Positions 29,859 through 40,560 are shown, numbered from the stretch's first letter. The stretch: DNA of 44,027 nt from Selaginella moellendorffii (GCF_000143415.4 NW_003314276.1:391906-435932); one strand, 5' to 3'. Notes: generated by a model not told the origin, from the sequence alone. Numbers and translations are program-made.

Positions 29859-30391
29859 ATCAAGGGCTGAGTGAAAGCAGCCAGTCACCACCTCCTGACT
29901 CAGATTCCTATGGCGGACTCCCCTTCCCCAATCTCAATGGAGAGGTACAATGGATGAGGGATGCTTTTCAAGTCAGGGCCACGTTTTTCTCATCTCGTCA
30001 TCTTCGAAGGGTGCAAGAACGTGCAGAAACTATGTTAAGACAGGTGAGGATACGGTCCTAGGTCACGCACTAAAACAGGCTATGGATGTCTTGTATTTTG
30101 AGATGGAGACTCGGCCAGATGATTTTCCCAAGATGGTCCTGGAAGAACAAGCCATCCAACCTGAGCAGCCAATGGAAGAAATGCAGGAGGGGGATGAGGA
30201 GCCAAAGAAAGATAATGAGCAGGAAGAGCAAAAGGACGAAGAGGAGGACAAAGAAGAGGAGGACGAAGAGGACTTGGATGGTCCTCACAATGGTGACGAT
30301 CACAATAACGACGACGACGATGATGACAACGATGGCCAGCCTGAGGTGGCCAAAGAGCAGCGGAGGAAGGTCATACAAGACAAACCATCAG

Positions 30392-30663
30392 GTAAATAAT
30401 AGTACATCCATTCCTAACCTTTTACCATTTCTAACATTGTCCAAGTAGGTCGCAGAGCAAATGGTAAGTAGAGATTATTTAGTTGAATTTACAAACTCTA
30501 GCCTTTAATGTCGAGGAAGGATAGTGCCAAGCAAGGGTCGAAACGTATGTCCAATCCTTCAGAATCAGCAGTGTGCCCAAGTGATATCGGTCCTAGTTCC
30601 TCAATAGCAGTTGATGGTAAATACAGTATAGTCGATTCAATGTGCTAATGAGTTTGTTTTTAG
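30392..30663 (+). other. Introns and short exons, partly resolved
   Basis: GTAAAT to AAGTAG (30392-30448) leaves a possible 15-nt microexon (30449-30463) before another donor GTAAGT at 30464. An exon ending at 30615 encodes a Ser-rich segment (PSESAVCPSDIG). The next intron, 30616-30663 (GTAAAT to TTTTAG, phase 1), is well supported. The acceptor between 30464 and about 30530 is unclear. Confidence 0.45.
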
Positions 30664-31249
30664 TAGCACAGGAGGATACCATCTCAATCGAAGGGAGATA
30701 TTTGGACATGCATATGGATCCGCCAGTGGACTCTACTTGCCTGCAAGAGTCATCAGAGCTGGTGGAGGCTACTATCCATATCAACGCCAAGCAAGCTGAC
30801 CACGCTCCACTTGATGCTGCCCATACCACTGAGTCAATCTTGTCTATGTATCCAACTGACGGTGACCAGGCGCCATTGGACCCGCATGAGGCCGCCCCAG
30901 CTGCCGAGCCGGTCGTATCCTCATTTCCAACGGACTCAACGTGTGCCCAATCATCTGACTACGTGCCATTGGAACCTCCCTACACCACCCCTGCTGCCTG
31001 TTCGGTCATGTCCACTTTTCCAACGGAGGCACCAGCTGAAATGGCATGTCATCACACGCCATCGAAACCACCCCATGCCACTGTTGTGCCAGTTGTACCA
31101 GAGTCTACAGCTGAAATGGCATGTGCCCACACGCCATCGGATGCGATTGACCCCACATTGCAGAGGAGAGTATTTCCGCCCTTCACGTTTCCTCGACCAA
31201 AACCCTCTCAACGACCATCGGGAGCACCATTCGCTAATATTGTAGATGG
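30664..31249 (+). pseudogene. Right-hand gene, Pro/Thr/Ser-rich exon
   Basis: Open frame between a phase-1 acceptor and a phase-1 donor. The product is low-complexity, with repeated PLD, PLEPP and MSTFPTE pieces and two copies of AEMAC-HTPS, 25 codons apart. Those two copies are palindrome-derived DNA (31040-31063, 31115-31138) read as protein. Likely a disordered linker. Confidence 0.55.
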
Positions 31250-31296
31250 TAAAATTGACTTGTACCATTTTTTATGCTGACGCATTTCATTTCAGA
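31250..31296 (+). other. Intron (47 nt)
   Basis: GTAAAA to TTTCAG, phase 1, joining two open frames. No palindrome. Confidence 0.7.
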
Positions 31297-32158
31297 GTCA
31301 CGGAGAAGGTACTGTATCGTTTTTTATCTGAACAGTGTCCTTTTCTCCCATGAGCGTGGCTCGTCCTCGAATGTCACTGCACCCTCCAAAGCCTGCAGTC
31401 GCAAGTTGGTCAAAAGAGACAAATTCACATTAATCACACGGGAGAAACTGCGGGATCTAATAATGACCATGCGACAGTTAAAACAGAGGGCCGGGTTCAA
31501 TTTGCAATTGGGAGTTTGGACATCCATGATGCGCCAGAATGCATTAACGTTGCTACAGATGATGCACGATCAGACGCGAGTAATATTACCATTTGACTTT
31601 CTCCTAACGCAGGAGGATTGCTTGACTATGGTCCATGTGAGGGGTAGCAAGCCCATCTTCGTCAAGCCAGAGGCTGTAGTGATGAACCGGACTGCTAGGT
31701 CAAGTGAAATCCTCATCATCGATGACTCGCCGATTAAAACTACAGCGAACACGCACACATATGTAGTGCACCCCATCTCTTGCAGTATGGAAACTAGGGA
31801 GAAGAAACCGTATGTTCTGGGGGACCTTGCAAAACGGCTTGGAGCGATAGTGATAGAGAACCGGCCAGTCCAGGAGGTGGCTGCAGAAATCAACCAAATG
31901 GCAGATGGAACGGTATATCAGAAGCCATTTGATTGGACAGACACCAGTCATCATTTATGGCATGTATATTGTCTAGCCAAGCACTATCTGCATCTCCATA
32001 ATCTGCTCAACCGGATGGGTTCTTCGACCACTGAACATGAGCGTGGACGTATTAGAGAAGAGATGGCATTACTATTGGGTTTAAATCCTGATAGTGTGGA
32101 GAGTGATGAAATTCCAAGATTATTGTATAGGCGTTGGAGGCAAAAAATAACAGTCTGA
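31297..32158 (+). CDS. Right-hand gene, C-terminal domain (unrecognised)
   Basis: About 286 residues are open to TGA at 32156-32158, with no internal stop. Features: a basic N-terminal stretch (SRKLVKRDKF), a helical region (LRDLIMTMRQLKQRAG), a compact middle part (LPFDFLLTQEDCL, PIFVKPEAVV, ILIIDDSP) and a helical C-terminal part (HLWHVYCLAKHYLHLHNLL) ending in RRWRQK. I do not recognise the family. Complete openness of this exon contrasts with the stops in 5' exons. AATAAA at 32479-32484 is a possible poly(A) signal. Confidence 0.55.
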
Positions 32159-32191
32159 GATGGCATGTATTTATTTAAAAATATAACTTAT

Positions 32192-32507
32192 TATGGCATG
32201 GGGTTCCATGCCATTGTATTAATATTAAAAGACAATTCTTTGAGAGGATTTGCATTATACTAAAAGTGTTACAGCATGTTATTGGAAGTCTACGAAGTTG
32301 TTTTATTAATAAGGGGAAAGTAAAGATTGAATGGGGACTTGGGCTCCACCTAGACTCGGAGCAACTGAGCCAATATTAAAAGGATGGAAAGAAATTGGAC
32401 GACGATGACAAGGAGAAGAGAGAGGTGAAGCAGTGGCAGGGGGAGGAGAAGTGATTGAGTAGACATTTCCTTGTTTAAAATAAAATGGCATGTGCCTCAA
32501 TGCAGTT
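32192..32507. repeat. Last two palindromes of the island
   Basis: Copies at 32192-32215 and 32484-32507, downstream of the right-hand gene. None is seen to the right of this point. Confidence 0.75.
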
Positions 32508-34284
32508 GAATTTTGTTATATTTATATACTATATAAAGGTTTGGAAACATTATTTTACAAGTGGGATAATGACAATTCCCACTTTAACGAAATAGAGCTT
32601 TCTAGGTGAGCTGGAGGAGTATGGGCTAAATTTTCTCCAGTCCACCTATGCATCTGATAGTGACACACCCTCGCCCAATTAGTTTAGTGAGATGAGGCAA
32701 TCATAATAGTAGTAGATGCCACAGCAGCACTACAAGGTCAAGGCTAGTTGTGCCTTTGCTCATAAGGCTACGAGTCAGCTGAGCAAGCTTACAATCCGAA
32801 GCTTTATAGAGAAATAGGCAAGCAGCCAATTGACAAGCCGATACAGCTAGTAGAAGATAAAGAAACAACAAAATACTGTGTGCAAGTCTTGAGTTACCTC
32901 AAGACAATCACCAAGAAAGTGGATGGAGTCATAGGCAAGTAAAATCATTAGTGCCACATAATTTGAGAACTCTAAAGCACAGTCCTAGCTTCCATGTCCA
33001 TCAATATAGAGCACATCAATTGCGAGGACTAGTGCATTGCAATACTTGATCAGGAAAATTAGATTATACATTAGGAACTCAACAATCTACACTAAAGCAG
33101 TTAGCTTGTCACTATGAAGACCAAGCTTAGCAATTTGGAGCAAGATTTGGAGATTCCGACTACCTGAGGTCAGATAATAGCTTTGTCATGGGGGAGTGAT
33201 GAAGAGGTAAATATTTTATCTTGTGTATCATCCTATGTAGAGAAAAAAAAGAAAGCTTAGGTGAAATAGATTTACACTTAAGCTTAGGCATCCAAAGAAG
33301 AAAGAATTGACCTAGGTAATAGTCGTCATAAACAAGCGTGAAATAGTTAGAAATGCTTATTAATCATATAGTGTATAAGTAGCATTTAAACATATTGGAA
33401 AACAACCCCCACTCACTATTCTATACATTTGCATTAAAATTACTATCTTCTCTCCTGCATATAACTATTTGTGCAAAGTAGAGTTGAGAGAATAATATAT
33501 GTTTATCCTTACTCATGCCTTTAGGGTTTGAAATTAAGTTTTCTTCTATTCTTCTTCTCTTCTTCATGTTCTTGTCTATATTTGTTTGTCACTATTTTGC
33601 AGACAAGGGTAAAAATGCAAGTACTGACCGGAAAAGCCTTACCCAATTCTATTATTAAAGTTTATAATTTAAAGCTTAATCTATAATCTCATTTTTTCAT
33701 AATTGTAATTATTTTAGCAAAAAATAGCTCTATACACCTTCATTTAGCTATAATCTAATAATAAAAGTTGAATATTGTTTTTATCAGTATTTTTAATCTG
33801 ATCTGTATTATTTAAAAATATTTTCAAAATTAATTACAACTAAAAATACAAATTTTTAATATATAAGCTTACTTAAAGGCTCTATATGATAGCTAACATT
33901 TTGATTTTAAATCTCAATATGATTGAATAAAAATAATTATTACTTCATGATTTATTTAACTCTATATTTTATTCTCTTAATAAAGTAAGTGCTACTAAAG
34001 TATATGAAAATATGATAATATTTAAAAACTATGGATTTAAGACTCACTTCAACTACATATGCATATAAACTTTGTCATGCAATTTAGTTGATCGTCCTTT
34101 TAGACAGATTTGGAATTATATAGTACTAAGTGAAAAGTGTAAAGAGTGTAATTATTTTATTTTAAAAAATTTCATTATTTCTGTATAGAATATTCTAAGG
34201 ATATTCTATAGCCTGTGGGATTTAAGGCCGTAATGCCTTAAGGGTTGGGAGGTTAGCCTAGGGTTCGCTCTCTTGTTAGTTTCA
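32508..34284. other. AT-rich region, probably ending in the 5' LTR of element C
   Basis: No ORF of interest. The right part should be a 5' LTR, because a PBS-like sequence follows at 34287. LTR end: TTAGTTTCA at 34284. Its left end could not be set because no second copy is in the window. Confidence 0.4.
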
Positions 34285-34286
34285 AT

Positions 34287-34298
34287 AGTATCGGAGCA
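34287..34298 (+). promoter_or_regulatory. Primer-binding site of element C
   Basis: TAGTATCGGAGC, two mismatches from the iMet PBS TGGTATCAGAGC, 17 nt before the gag ATG at 34315. Confidence 0.65.
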
Positions 34299-34314
34299 GC
34301 ACATTCTTTTGGGG

Positions 34315-34847
34315 ATGGCGAGTGAGCAAGATATTGATCTTGATGAGGAGTATGGCATTAGTGATGATGGCCATGACAATGAAGAAGAGACTCTTGATGA
34401 TATTGTGCACCAGATTTCTATGGTTTAGAGCGACATAAAGGAGGTTAAGGATTTCATCAATCTCATTAAGGATTTCTCGCTTCGCATGAACCCTTAAGGG
34501 TTGAATCAATCTCATGTCCATGATCACTATTGGTACGTCAAACATGCCAAGGATTATGGTATCGTGGAATGGAAGTCATCACCGGATGTTTGTGATAGTC
34601 AAGAGGTTGATTCTTGGTTGGAATTGTGGGAAAGTTGTTGGTCTTACAATCCTTGTAAGGATAATGTGAAGATTGATTTTTTTGTGACAAAGTTTATGGG
34701 TCATACTTTTTCGTGGTGGAAGAATTATATCAAAGCTAATCCAAAGCCAACTTCTTAGACTGATTTGACGAAGGTTTCCCGCGCATCGTTTGTCAAGAAG
34801 TTTGAAGAGGTTGATCTTGTGAACTAGCTGTTAAAGATCTGGCAAGG
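34315..34847 (+). pseudogene. Element C gag, 5' part
   Basis: From the ATG at 34315 an acidic N-terminus is readable, then a retrotransposon gag domain: DSWLELWESCW and FFVTKFMGHTFSWWKNY fit the aromatic signature of the retrotrans_gag family. TAG and TAA stops interrupt the frame, most explained as decayed CAG/CAA. The gene is cut at 34848, where a family-A LTR begins, and resumes near 39937. Confidence 0.75.
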
Positions 34848-36067
34848 TGTAAGCAACTAAATTTTCCATTCTACTTTAGTCACTTAACCACATCTCCAAC
34901 CACTTGGAGGAGTCTCACTCACAACCTCCATAAGTCCTAATCCAGACTAGATTGTTGGATTGCTAGCTCTGAGAATGGGGCTAGCTAGCTCTGAGAATGG
35001 CATCTCTACCACTCAACCTTTGCACTTGGTCCAAATGCTCCACGTGTCTGATCCCATGACCGACACCTAAAGGTACCATCAACATATTGGCTCATTACAC
35101 TAAGGCCATGTTGTTAGGATCCTATCCCTTACACCCTAAGCCAACTGGCTAAAGGGGTGATCACTTGATTGCAGGGCCCTTTCCTTATCCTATTATCCTG
35201 ACCTGGTGCCTAACAATCCTCCCCCTCGTCAGGGAATGATCGTCCGCGATCATACTTAGGCCAACATCCGGTCACCATGGTCCTTCTCTTAGGGTCTACC
35301 AAACCTTAGTTCTCCCTCTAGATCCACTATGTTGAATATTCCTTCAGAATATTCCTGCCCCACTCGTCAGCCACGAGAATCGAACTGGGCTCCGATACCA
35401 TTGTTAGGATCCTATCCCTTACACCCTAAGCCAACTGGCTAAAGGGGTGATCACTTGATTGCAGGGCCCTTTCCTTATCCTATTATCCTGATCTGGTGCC
35501 TAACACATGTCCATTCATCTTTGCCACACTAGTGGTCCAACACCACTTGCACCACAATCCCACCTTTTACAGACTGGGCTATCCATCCACGAGTGGTCAT
35601 CCCAGATCCACTCCTTAGCATCCTTAAGATGCCCATAGTCATGAAGAACAACCTTCCCCAATGTCCCTTTTCCAATCCCCACCAAGTCCCTTTCTGTCCA
35701 TGGCTGTATTCGCCGACACTGCCATTTGGTCAAGGCTCACATGCCCGACCATTAAATCCCACTGTCCTTTGGGACTTCCACACCATGTGACCATAGCCAT
35801 GGTTACTACACTAGAGGATTGCCCCTCTTCTTTTCCATAGTTTGGGACTTTGGGACAACACTTTGGAACACTGTGGCCCTACACGAGGCTCATGGGTGCT
35901 CTCCCCACCTTTTGCCTTTTGGTGCTCTAGCCGTGGGCTTAGAGCAAGGTTCCATTGAGCCACACCAGGTATCCAAGTAGGTAGTGCCACCCACACTTGG
36001 ACTGGGAGCATCGACCATTCGATTTCCCAGGGGAACTAGAGCTATCTCTTGAATACTTCACTAACTT
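34848..36067 (-). repeat. Family-A LTR, left fragment, with TRIM inside
   Basis: It starts TGTAAGCAACTAAATTTTCC and follows the family-A LTR to the point equivalent to about 6520, where it stops at the pol fragment. It is interrupted at 35112-35505 by the TRIM. Confidence 0.8.
35107..35510 (-). mobile_element. TRIM element (394 bp) with 104-bp LTRs
   Basis: LTRs at 35112-35215 and 35402-35505 start TGTTAGGATCC and end GCCTAACA, with one difference between them. The target duplication is CATGT (35107-35111, 35506-35510). Minus-strand PBS TGGTATCGGAGCC ends 1 nt from the second LTR (35388-35400), and minus-strand GGGGGAGGAT borders the first. No coding sequence. This is a complete terminal-repeat retrotransposon in miniature, recently inserted. 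Confidence 0.9.
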
Positions 36068-36560
36068 GAATTAATACCCAATACCTGTTTATGGGTGATA
36101 GGCCATACTAAATTTCAATTTGGTGCAATACTGTTCTAGGAGAGTTCTCCAGAACTTGCTGGTGAAGATCTTATCTCGATCTGAGATTATCTCCTCTAGC
36201 GTTCCCCACACTTGAACCACTTGTTCGAAGAACAGCTTCGCCACACCTTCCTCCTCCACTTTTGTTCTGATAGGTATGAAATGTGCCATCTTTGAAAATC
36301 GGTCCACCATCACGAATATTGCATCAAACCCCTCATTTGGGGGGAGTCCTGTGATGAAGTCTATCGTAAGACATTTCCACGGACGATCTGGAATTGGGAT
36401 GCTTTGTAACAAACCCCCACTAGCCTTAGTCACGGCTTTGACCTGCTGACATGTTGGACATGTCTTTATATAGTCTTGGACGTCCTTAGCCAAATCTGGC
36501 TAGTGGTACTTCCTCTTGAGTAAGCCCATCTTCTTGGGCACTCTACCGTGTGCCACAAGA
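36068..36560 (-). pseudogene. Family-B pol, integrase fragment
   Basis: Minus-strand frame with CPTCQQVK (zinc-finger end), [10 protein letters not shown] (first catalytic Asp), VMVDRFSKMAHFIP and IISDRDKIF (second Asp), ending at AYHP just before the Glu motif. It is truncated by the family-A fragment at 36067. It is 5' LTR-proximal to the matching gag at 38005-38640. Confidence 0.85.
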
Positions 36561-37330
36561 GGTCCATCATGACACTCTTCTAAAGCTATCTTCCTTAGTT
36601 CCCCTTGCTGTCATGCTGAATATCGCTAACTTCAAGCTTGCTTTTTGATTTAGTGCATCTGCTATGACATTACTCTTCCCAGGCTTGTATAGAATCTTGC
36701 AATCAAACTCGACCAAAGTATTGGCCCACTGACTTTGTTTCCCTCTCAAGTCGGGCTGTGATAAGAAGTGTTTGGTTGCCACATTGTTCATGTAAACCTT
36801 GAAGTGTCTCCCAAGGTAGTGTCGCCACTCCTTGAGTGCCTTGACCACCGCAAACAATTCCTTCTCGTAGGTAGGCGAACAAGTCCTCAATCCTTGGCAA
36901 AAGGTACTTGTTCTTCGTTGTATACTTTTTGAGCAACCGATAGTGTATACACATGCGCATAGATTCATCTTTCTTTTTCACACATAACACCAATGTCCCA
37001 TACGTTGACTTGCTCAACCTAACATACCGTTTATCCACCAACTCCTCTAGTTGGCTCTTGAGCTCCTCAACTTCCTTTTCGTTCAAACAATAGGGTGGAC
37101 AAACCACCACCTCAGCACCCTCGACCAACTCAATCTTATGTTCTATCGATCGTCTGGGGGGCAACCCCACTAGTAGCTCCTCTGGCATGGTATCCTGGAA
37201 TTGGTCCAACACTTGCTTGATCACTAAAGGTACTTCTTCTGTTCCTATCTTTTTGTCACTCTTCACCGAGAGTAAGCACAAAAATGTTGCTTTGGTTCCT
37301 TTAGTGAGTTGTCCTCTTGTGGACACTAAG
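36561..37330 (-). pseudogene. Family-B pol, RT start fused to RNase H
   Basis: The minus strand shows the RT N-terminal part ([35 protein letters not shown]), then a jump near 36880 to the RNase H end ([29 protein letters not shown]). The RT catalytic core (Y-DD) is deleted. A second deletion near 36600 leads to integrase. Confidence 0.85.
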
Positions 37331-37439
37331 TTTAATTAGGAATCTTTGGCCTTGCATTGCCCTACCTTTAGATCCTAGGCCTCCACCCTGGATCTCCTTC
37401 CTTGGGCATTTGCTAGTACAACAAGAATTCTATCTTGTT

Positions 37440-37745
37440 CATACAGGGCTACCACAAACCGTTGAACCAATCCATTCCGAAGATCACGTCAAATCCCGCC
37501 ATGTCCAACACGGTGAAATCCATGTCTACTTTCCAAGTCCCTACTTCGACTCTCGCTCGTTGAAGTACCTCATCAGTGCTTTGGCTACCTTGAACAAACT
37601 CTATAGTCCTTGGTTTGCCTAGCCGTTGCACCATTAGTCCGGCTTGCCGAACTATATCTGCAGCCACAAAATTATCCAAAGCACCCGTGTCAATAAGGAT
37701 CTTAACAAAGTTACCTCCAAGCTTCCTTCAAAGGGCTAGTAGATG
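37440..37745 (-). pseudogene. Family-B protease fragment
   Basis: Minus-strand translation has DNFVAADIV after a damaged D-T/S-G motif and DVIFGMDWF, the typical C-terminal part of gypsy proteases. This segment is absent from the copy at 2917-5721. Confidence 0.75.
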
Positions 37746-37787
37746 TTGCAAATGACTCTCTACCAAAGTTGCTCGTGTAATGAGTAA

Positions 37788-38676
37788 CTATGAGCTAGGG
37801 ACTGGATCACATACCTTAGTTTGGGTTTCACCCAACTTAATGGCCATATTTGCTCTGACCTTCTTCGGGTAGGGACATTCCCTCAAAAAGTGTCCCGCTT
37901 TGCCGCAGTTGTAACATATGTTGTTTCCCATGCTGCTAGTAGACTTGACCTTTTTATCCGTGGGTTTGTCTCTTTTTGCTTGACTCCCCCACATACTTGC
38001 TCATTGGCCACCGGATCTGCCTTTCCGGAATCCCGAGGACTCATTCTTAGAGAAACTCTTCTTGAATTTCCCTTTGCTATATGTTCCCCTTGATTTGGCC
38101 CCTTTGCTAAACGTGGACCCCGACCCCGTCGTGTTCCCCTTTCATAGGTTATCATTGAAATGCACCTTGATAGCCACATCCAATGCTTCTTTGTAATTGG
38201 TCAGGTTTCAATGCGCTATGAGCCCAGGTTTGCAAGCCTGATATGAAGGCATGGAACACATCCATATCACTCATATCTGTGACCAGTATCCTTTTTGCCA
38301 TAAATCCATTCACATACTCTTGAATGGTTCCAGTCTTCTTTAGCCTACTCAGCTCATCCCTTAGGTGCAGAGTAGCATTTAGAGGAACGTATGTTGTGTG
38401 GATCCTCTCCTTCGTCATTTCCCAAGTGGCCATCAGTCCTTCATTAGCCTCGAACGTCCAACTGAGCCTTGGACGATCGGACCTTGCCACCGGACTCCTG
38501 TTTGGAGGTTTCCTCACTGGAGTCCTCCTCATGCATGTATTCCTCATCTATAGCATCTTGTTCAATTGGAGGCTCCAGCTTTAGCAGAGGTTCTGTCTCT
38601 GCTTGGGTTCGCTTACGCCCTGCCTTTGCCATCTCCCAGCAATCCGCTTCTATCCTTCACTAGAACTGAGCAAAAG
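37788..38676 (-). pseudogene. Family-B gag with zinc knuckle
   Basis: Minus strand: N-terminal coiled and acidic region (38632-38450), gag core with AFISGLQ (38547-38152), a basic stretch, then CYNCGKAGHFLREC (CCHC, about 37930-37890). It is broken by frameshifts but has no insertion at the position where the other copy carries the family-A element (38005). It starts just inside the PBS. Confidence 0.85.
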
Positions 38677-38688
38677 GCTTTAATACCA
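38677..38688 (-). promoter_or_regulatory. Primer-binding site of the family-B copy
   Basis: Minus strand TGGTATTAAAGC, a mutated iMet-type PBS, 3 nt from the LTR at 38692. Confidence 0.7.
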
Positions 38689-38691
38689 AAT

Positions 38692-39775
38692 TGTAAGCCA
38701 CAAATTTTTCCCTTCCAATTTGCCAGCTTACCTCGTCTATCTGACCAACACTACCTTGGCTTTTTCTAAGTTCCCACGCCAAGGTTCCCGCCTATTGTAT
38801 CAGCTCCTACTTGGTCCTACTTGGTTTTAGCTACTCACTTCACGAGCAATGAAGCGTTAGCCATCCATCTATGGATTCCCAAATCTCTCCCAATCCCCCT
38901 CCCCACATTAGATTGGACTTAAGGTTCGGCTACACTCCCCACAAGCACAAACACCCAAGCACACCAAGCCTCCAGGTTCTTAACACCCCTTGGTACAACA
39001 ATACTTGATCATGGGACCCTTTAAATCCCAAGCCTTGGGTGCAACACTTGCTTCGGGACACCGGGGCAAAACACCATGGCCTAACGGCCCAATATGGGTA
39101 CCTCTACCCCCCTCCACTTCCATCCCGAAGGAAAGGCCCAAGCCCCTAGGAAGGGCGAGGACCAATGAGTCACAAGGTACTCAAGTGGGGCACCACTCCA
39201 CATGAGCCGAGACCACCGCAATTGGTTTCCCTTTCGGGAGTGGGAGCTGCTCTTGAGCACTTCCTTGGGTGGCCCCTCCGGCACCACCCAAGTCCATGCT
39301 CACTCCCACCCAAAGCCCCTCGGCCCCAGTCTCAACCTCAAGACAATTTAGAAGCACCGCTAGAGAGTTCCTTCAAGACTGGTTCCTAGACCTCACTATC
39401 GCTATTATACTTTTGGAACCCCCTACAGCCCCCCCAGGAGACACACGCTTTGGGCTTTCACCCTTCAACCTGTATTAGTACTTGGACTTGGTCTCGGACT
39501 CGATCTCGGACCCGATCTTGGACTCGACTTCAGACTCGACCTTGGACTTGGTCTCGGACCTGATCTTGGATCTCGGACTCTGTCTCAAACTCGGTCTCGA
39601 ATTCAGTCTCGGAGTCGGCCTCGGACTCGATCCCAGACTCTATCTCAAACTCAGTCTAAGAGTCGGTCTTAGACTCGATCTCAGACTCGGTCCCATCCGA
39701 TGAACTCTTTATCATTTCGGTCATGCTTTCGGGGATCCTTTAGCCTACGACACCTCAGGGAGTTGGTTCCTTACA
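38692..39775 (-). repeat. Family-B 5' LTR
   Basis: 1084 bp, TGTAAGCCACAAATTTTTCC to GGTTCCTTACA, with a hexamer array at about 39480-39690. Adjacent to a PBS and gag, it is the 5' LTR of the deleted minus-strand copy at 36068-38676. This ties the hexamer-bearing LTR family to the chromovirus. Confidence 0.88.
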
Positions 39776-39936
39776 CTCAGGCTTGGGCTCGGTCTCGGCC
39801 TCAGTCCCGGTCTTGGTCTCGGTCCCAGTCTTGGTCTCAGTCTCGGTGTCGACTTCGGACTCCATCTCGGGTCCTTCTCGGACTCCATCTCGGTCCATCT
39901 CGAAATCCATCTTAGGTCCAACTCAAACTCCATCTC
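39776..39936 (-). repeat. Family-A LTR, hexamer-array fragment
   Basis: CTCAGGCTTGGGCTCGGTCT and the following CTCGGTCTCGG and TCGGACTCCATCTCGG pieces match the array of the family-A LTR. It is probably the right-hand remainder of the LTR that starts at 34848. Confidence 0.65.
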
Positions 39937-40560
39937 AAAGGATTGAGCTCAATGGATGTGCAACAGAAGGTCAAAAAGGATTTTCCAGCAACATTAATTG
40001 ATGCTATCACTAAGGCTTAAATCTTTTCACCCAAACCGTCAGTCAACTCAGTGAACTCTGGTCAAAAGGATGGTCTCCAGGGTGGTCAACATGATGACCA
40101 ACCCACCAATACTTCATCTTCGGGGAAGAAACAATTGTTGTTTTGTCGTAGTTCGAAGAGTGGAGATGGGAATGAGACAAAAAGACATCAGTTAGACCAA
40201 CGAGAGAAGGACATGGTGGAAGGAAATTGTTTTCGTTGTCACAAAGTTGGACACCATGGCAAGGATTGTCCTCTTCTGAAAGGATCAAAGAATGCTAAGG
40301 TGAATGTGGTGGAATCCATCGTGGATACAGCTCAGACATCTGCTGTGGTGGCTCTTCCACACCCTGTGGCAAAAGTTCAAGAAGCTAAGTCTCGAGTTTG
40401 TATCAACTTTGTAGAGATTAATGGTTCTATGGGCAATCAACTTGTGAAGGCTAAGGGGGACTTTCAGAATAGTGCTGTTAGCATTCTTTTCGATCCACGT
40501 GCTACTCACAACTTTTTGAGCTCCAAGGTGGTGAAAAAACTTGGTGGCTTTACACTTTAG
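39937..40560 (+). pseudogene. Element C gag 3' part with zinc knuckle and protease start
   Basis: Same frame class as 34315-34847. It has MDVQQKVKKDFPATLIDAI (typical end of the gag core), one TAA, a linker, CFRCHKVGHHGKDC (CCHC knuckle), then a protease start with FDPRATHNFLS, where the catalytic D-S/T-G is damaged to D-P-R. It ends at TAG 40558-40560. It continues the gag cut at 34847. Confidence 0.8.

Larger units (their letters stand above)
29404..30391 (+). pseudogene. Right-hand gene, small exons ending in an acidic region
   Basis: Exons 29404-29490, 29547-29618, 29668-29811 and 29859-30043 (or 30010) join in frame through phase-1 introns. Their products are polar and Lys/Ser-rich (KKDKQTSNRKK, GHKKRKH, FDSKRKKG), nuclear-localisation-like. 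A further short intron ending at 30078 restores the frame of the next exon (30079-30391), which encodes a Glu/Asp-rich tract (about 30180-30350). The in-frame joining across several introns is the best evidence that this is a genuine spliced gene. Function unknown; linker-like. Confidence 0.6.

Noticed and set aside
30044-30078. A 35-nt intron
   Set aside because: It restores the frame but is very short for a plant. A donor at 30011 (68 nt) fits the frame equally well, so it is not listed as a separate intron.
29501-30251. Antisense ORFs in the acidic region (for example Ser- and Val/Ile-rich)
   Set aside because: They are shadows of the Asp/Glu-rich coding strand.
16680-32507. CRISPR array
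   Set aside because: The repeats are palindromic, irregularly spaced and lie in introns and intergenic DNA of a plant nucleus; there are no uniform spacers and no cas genes.
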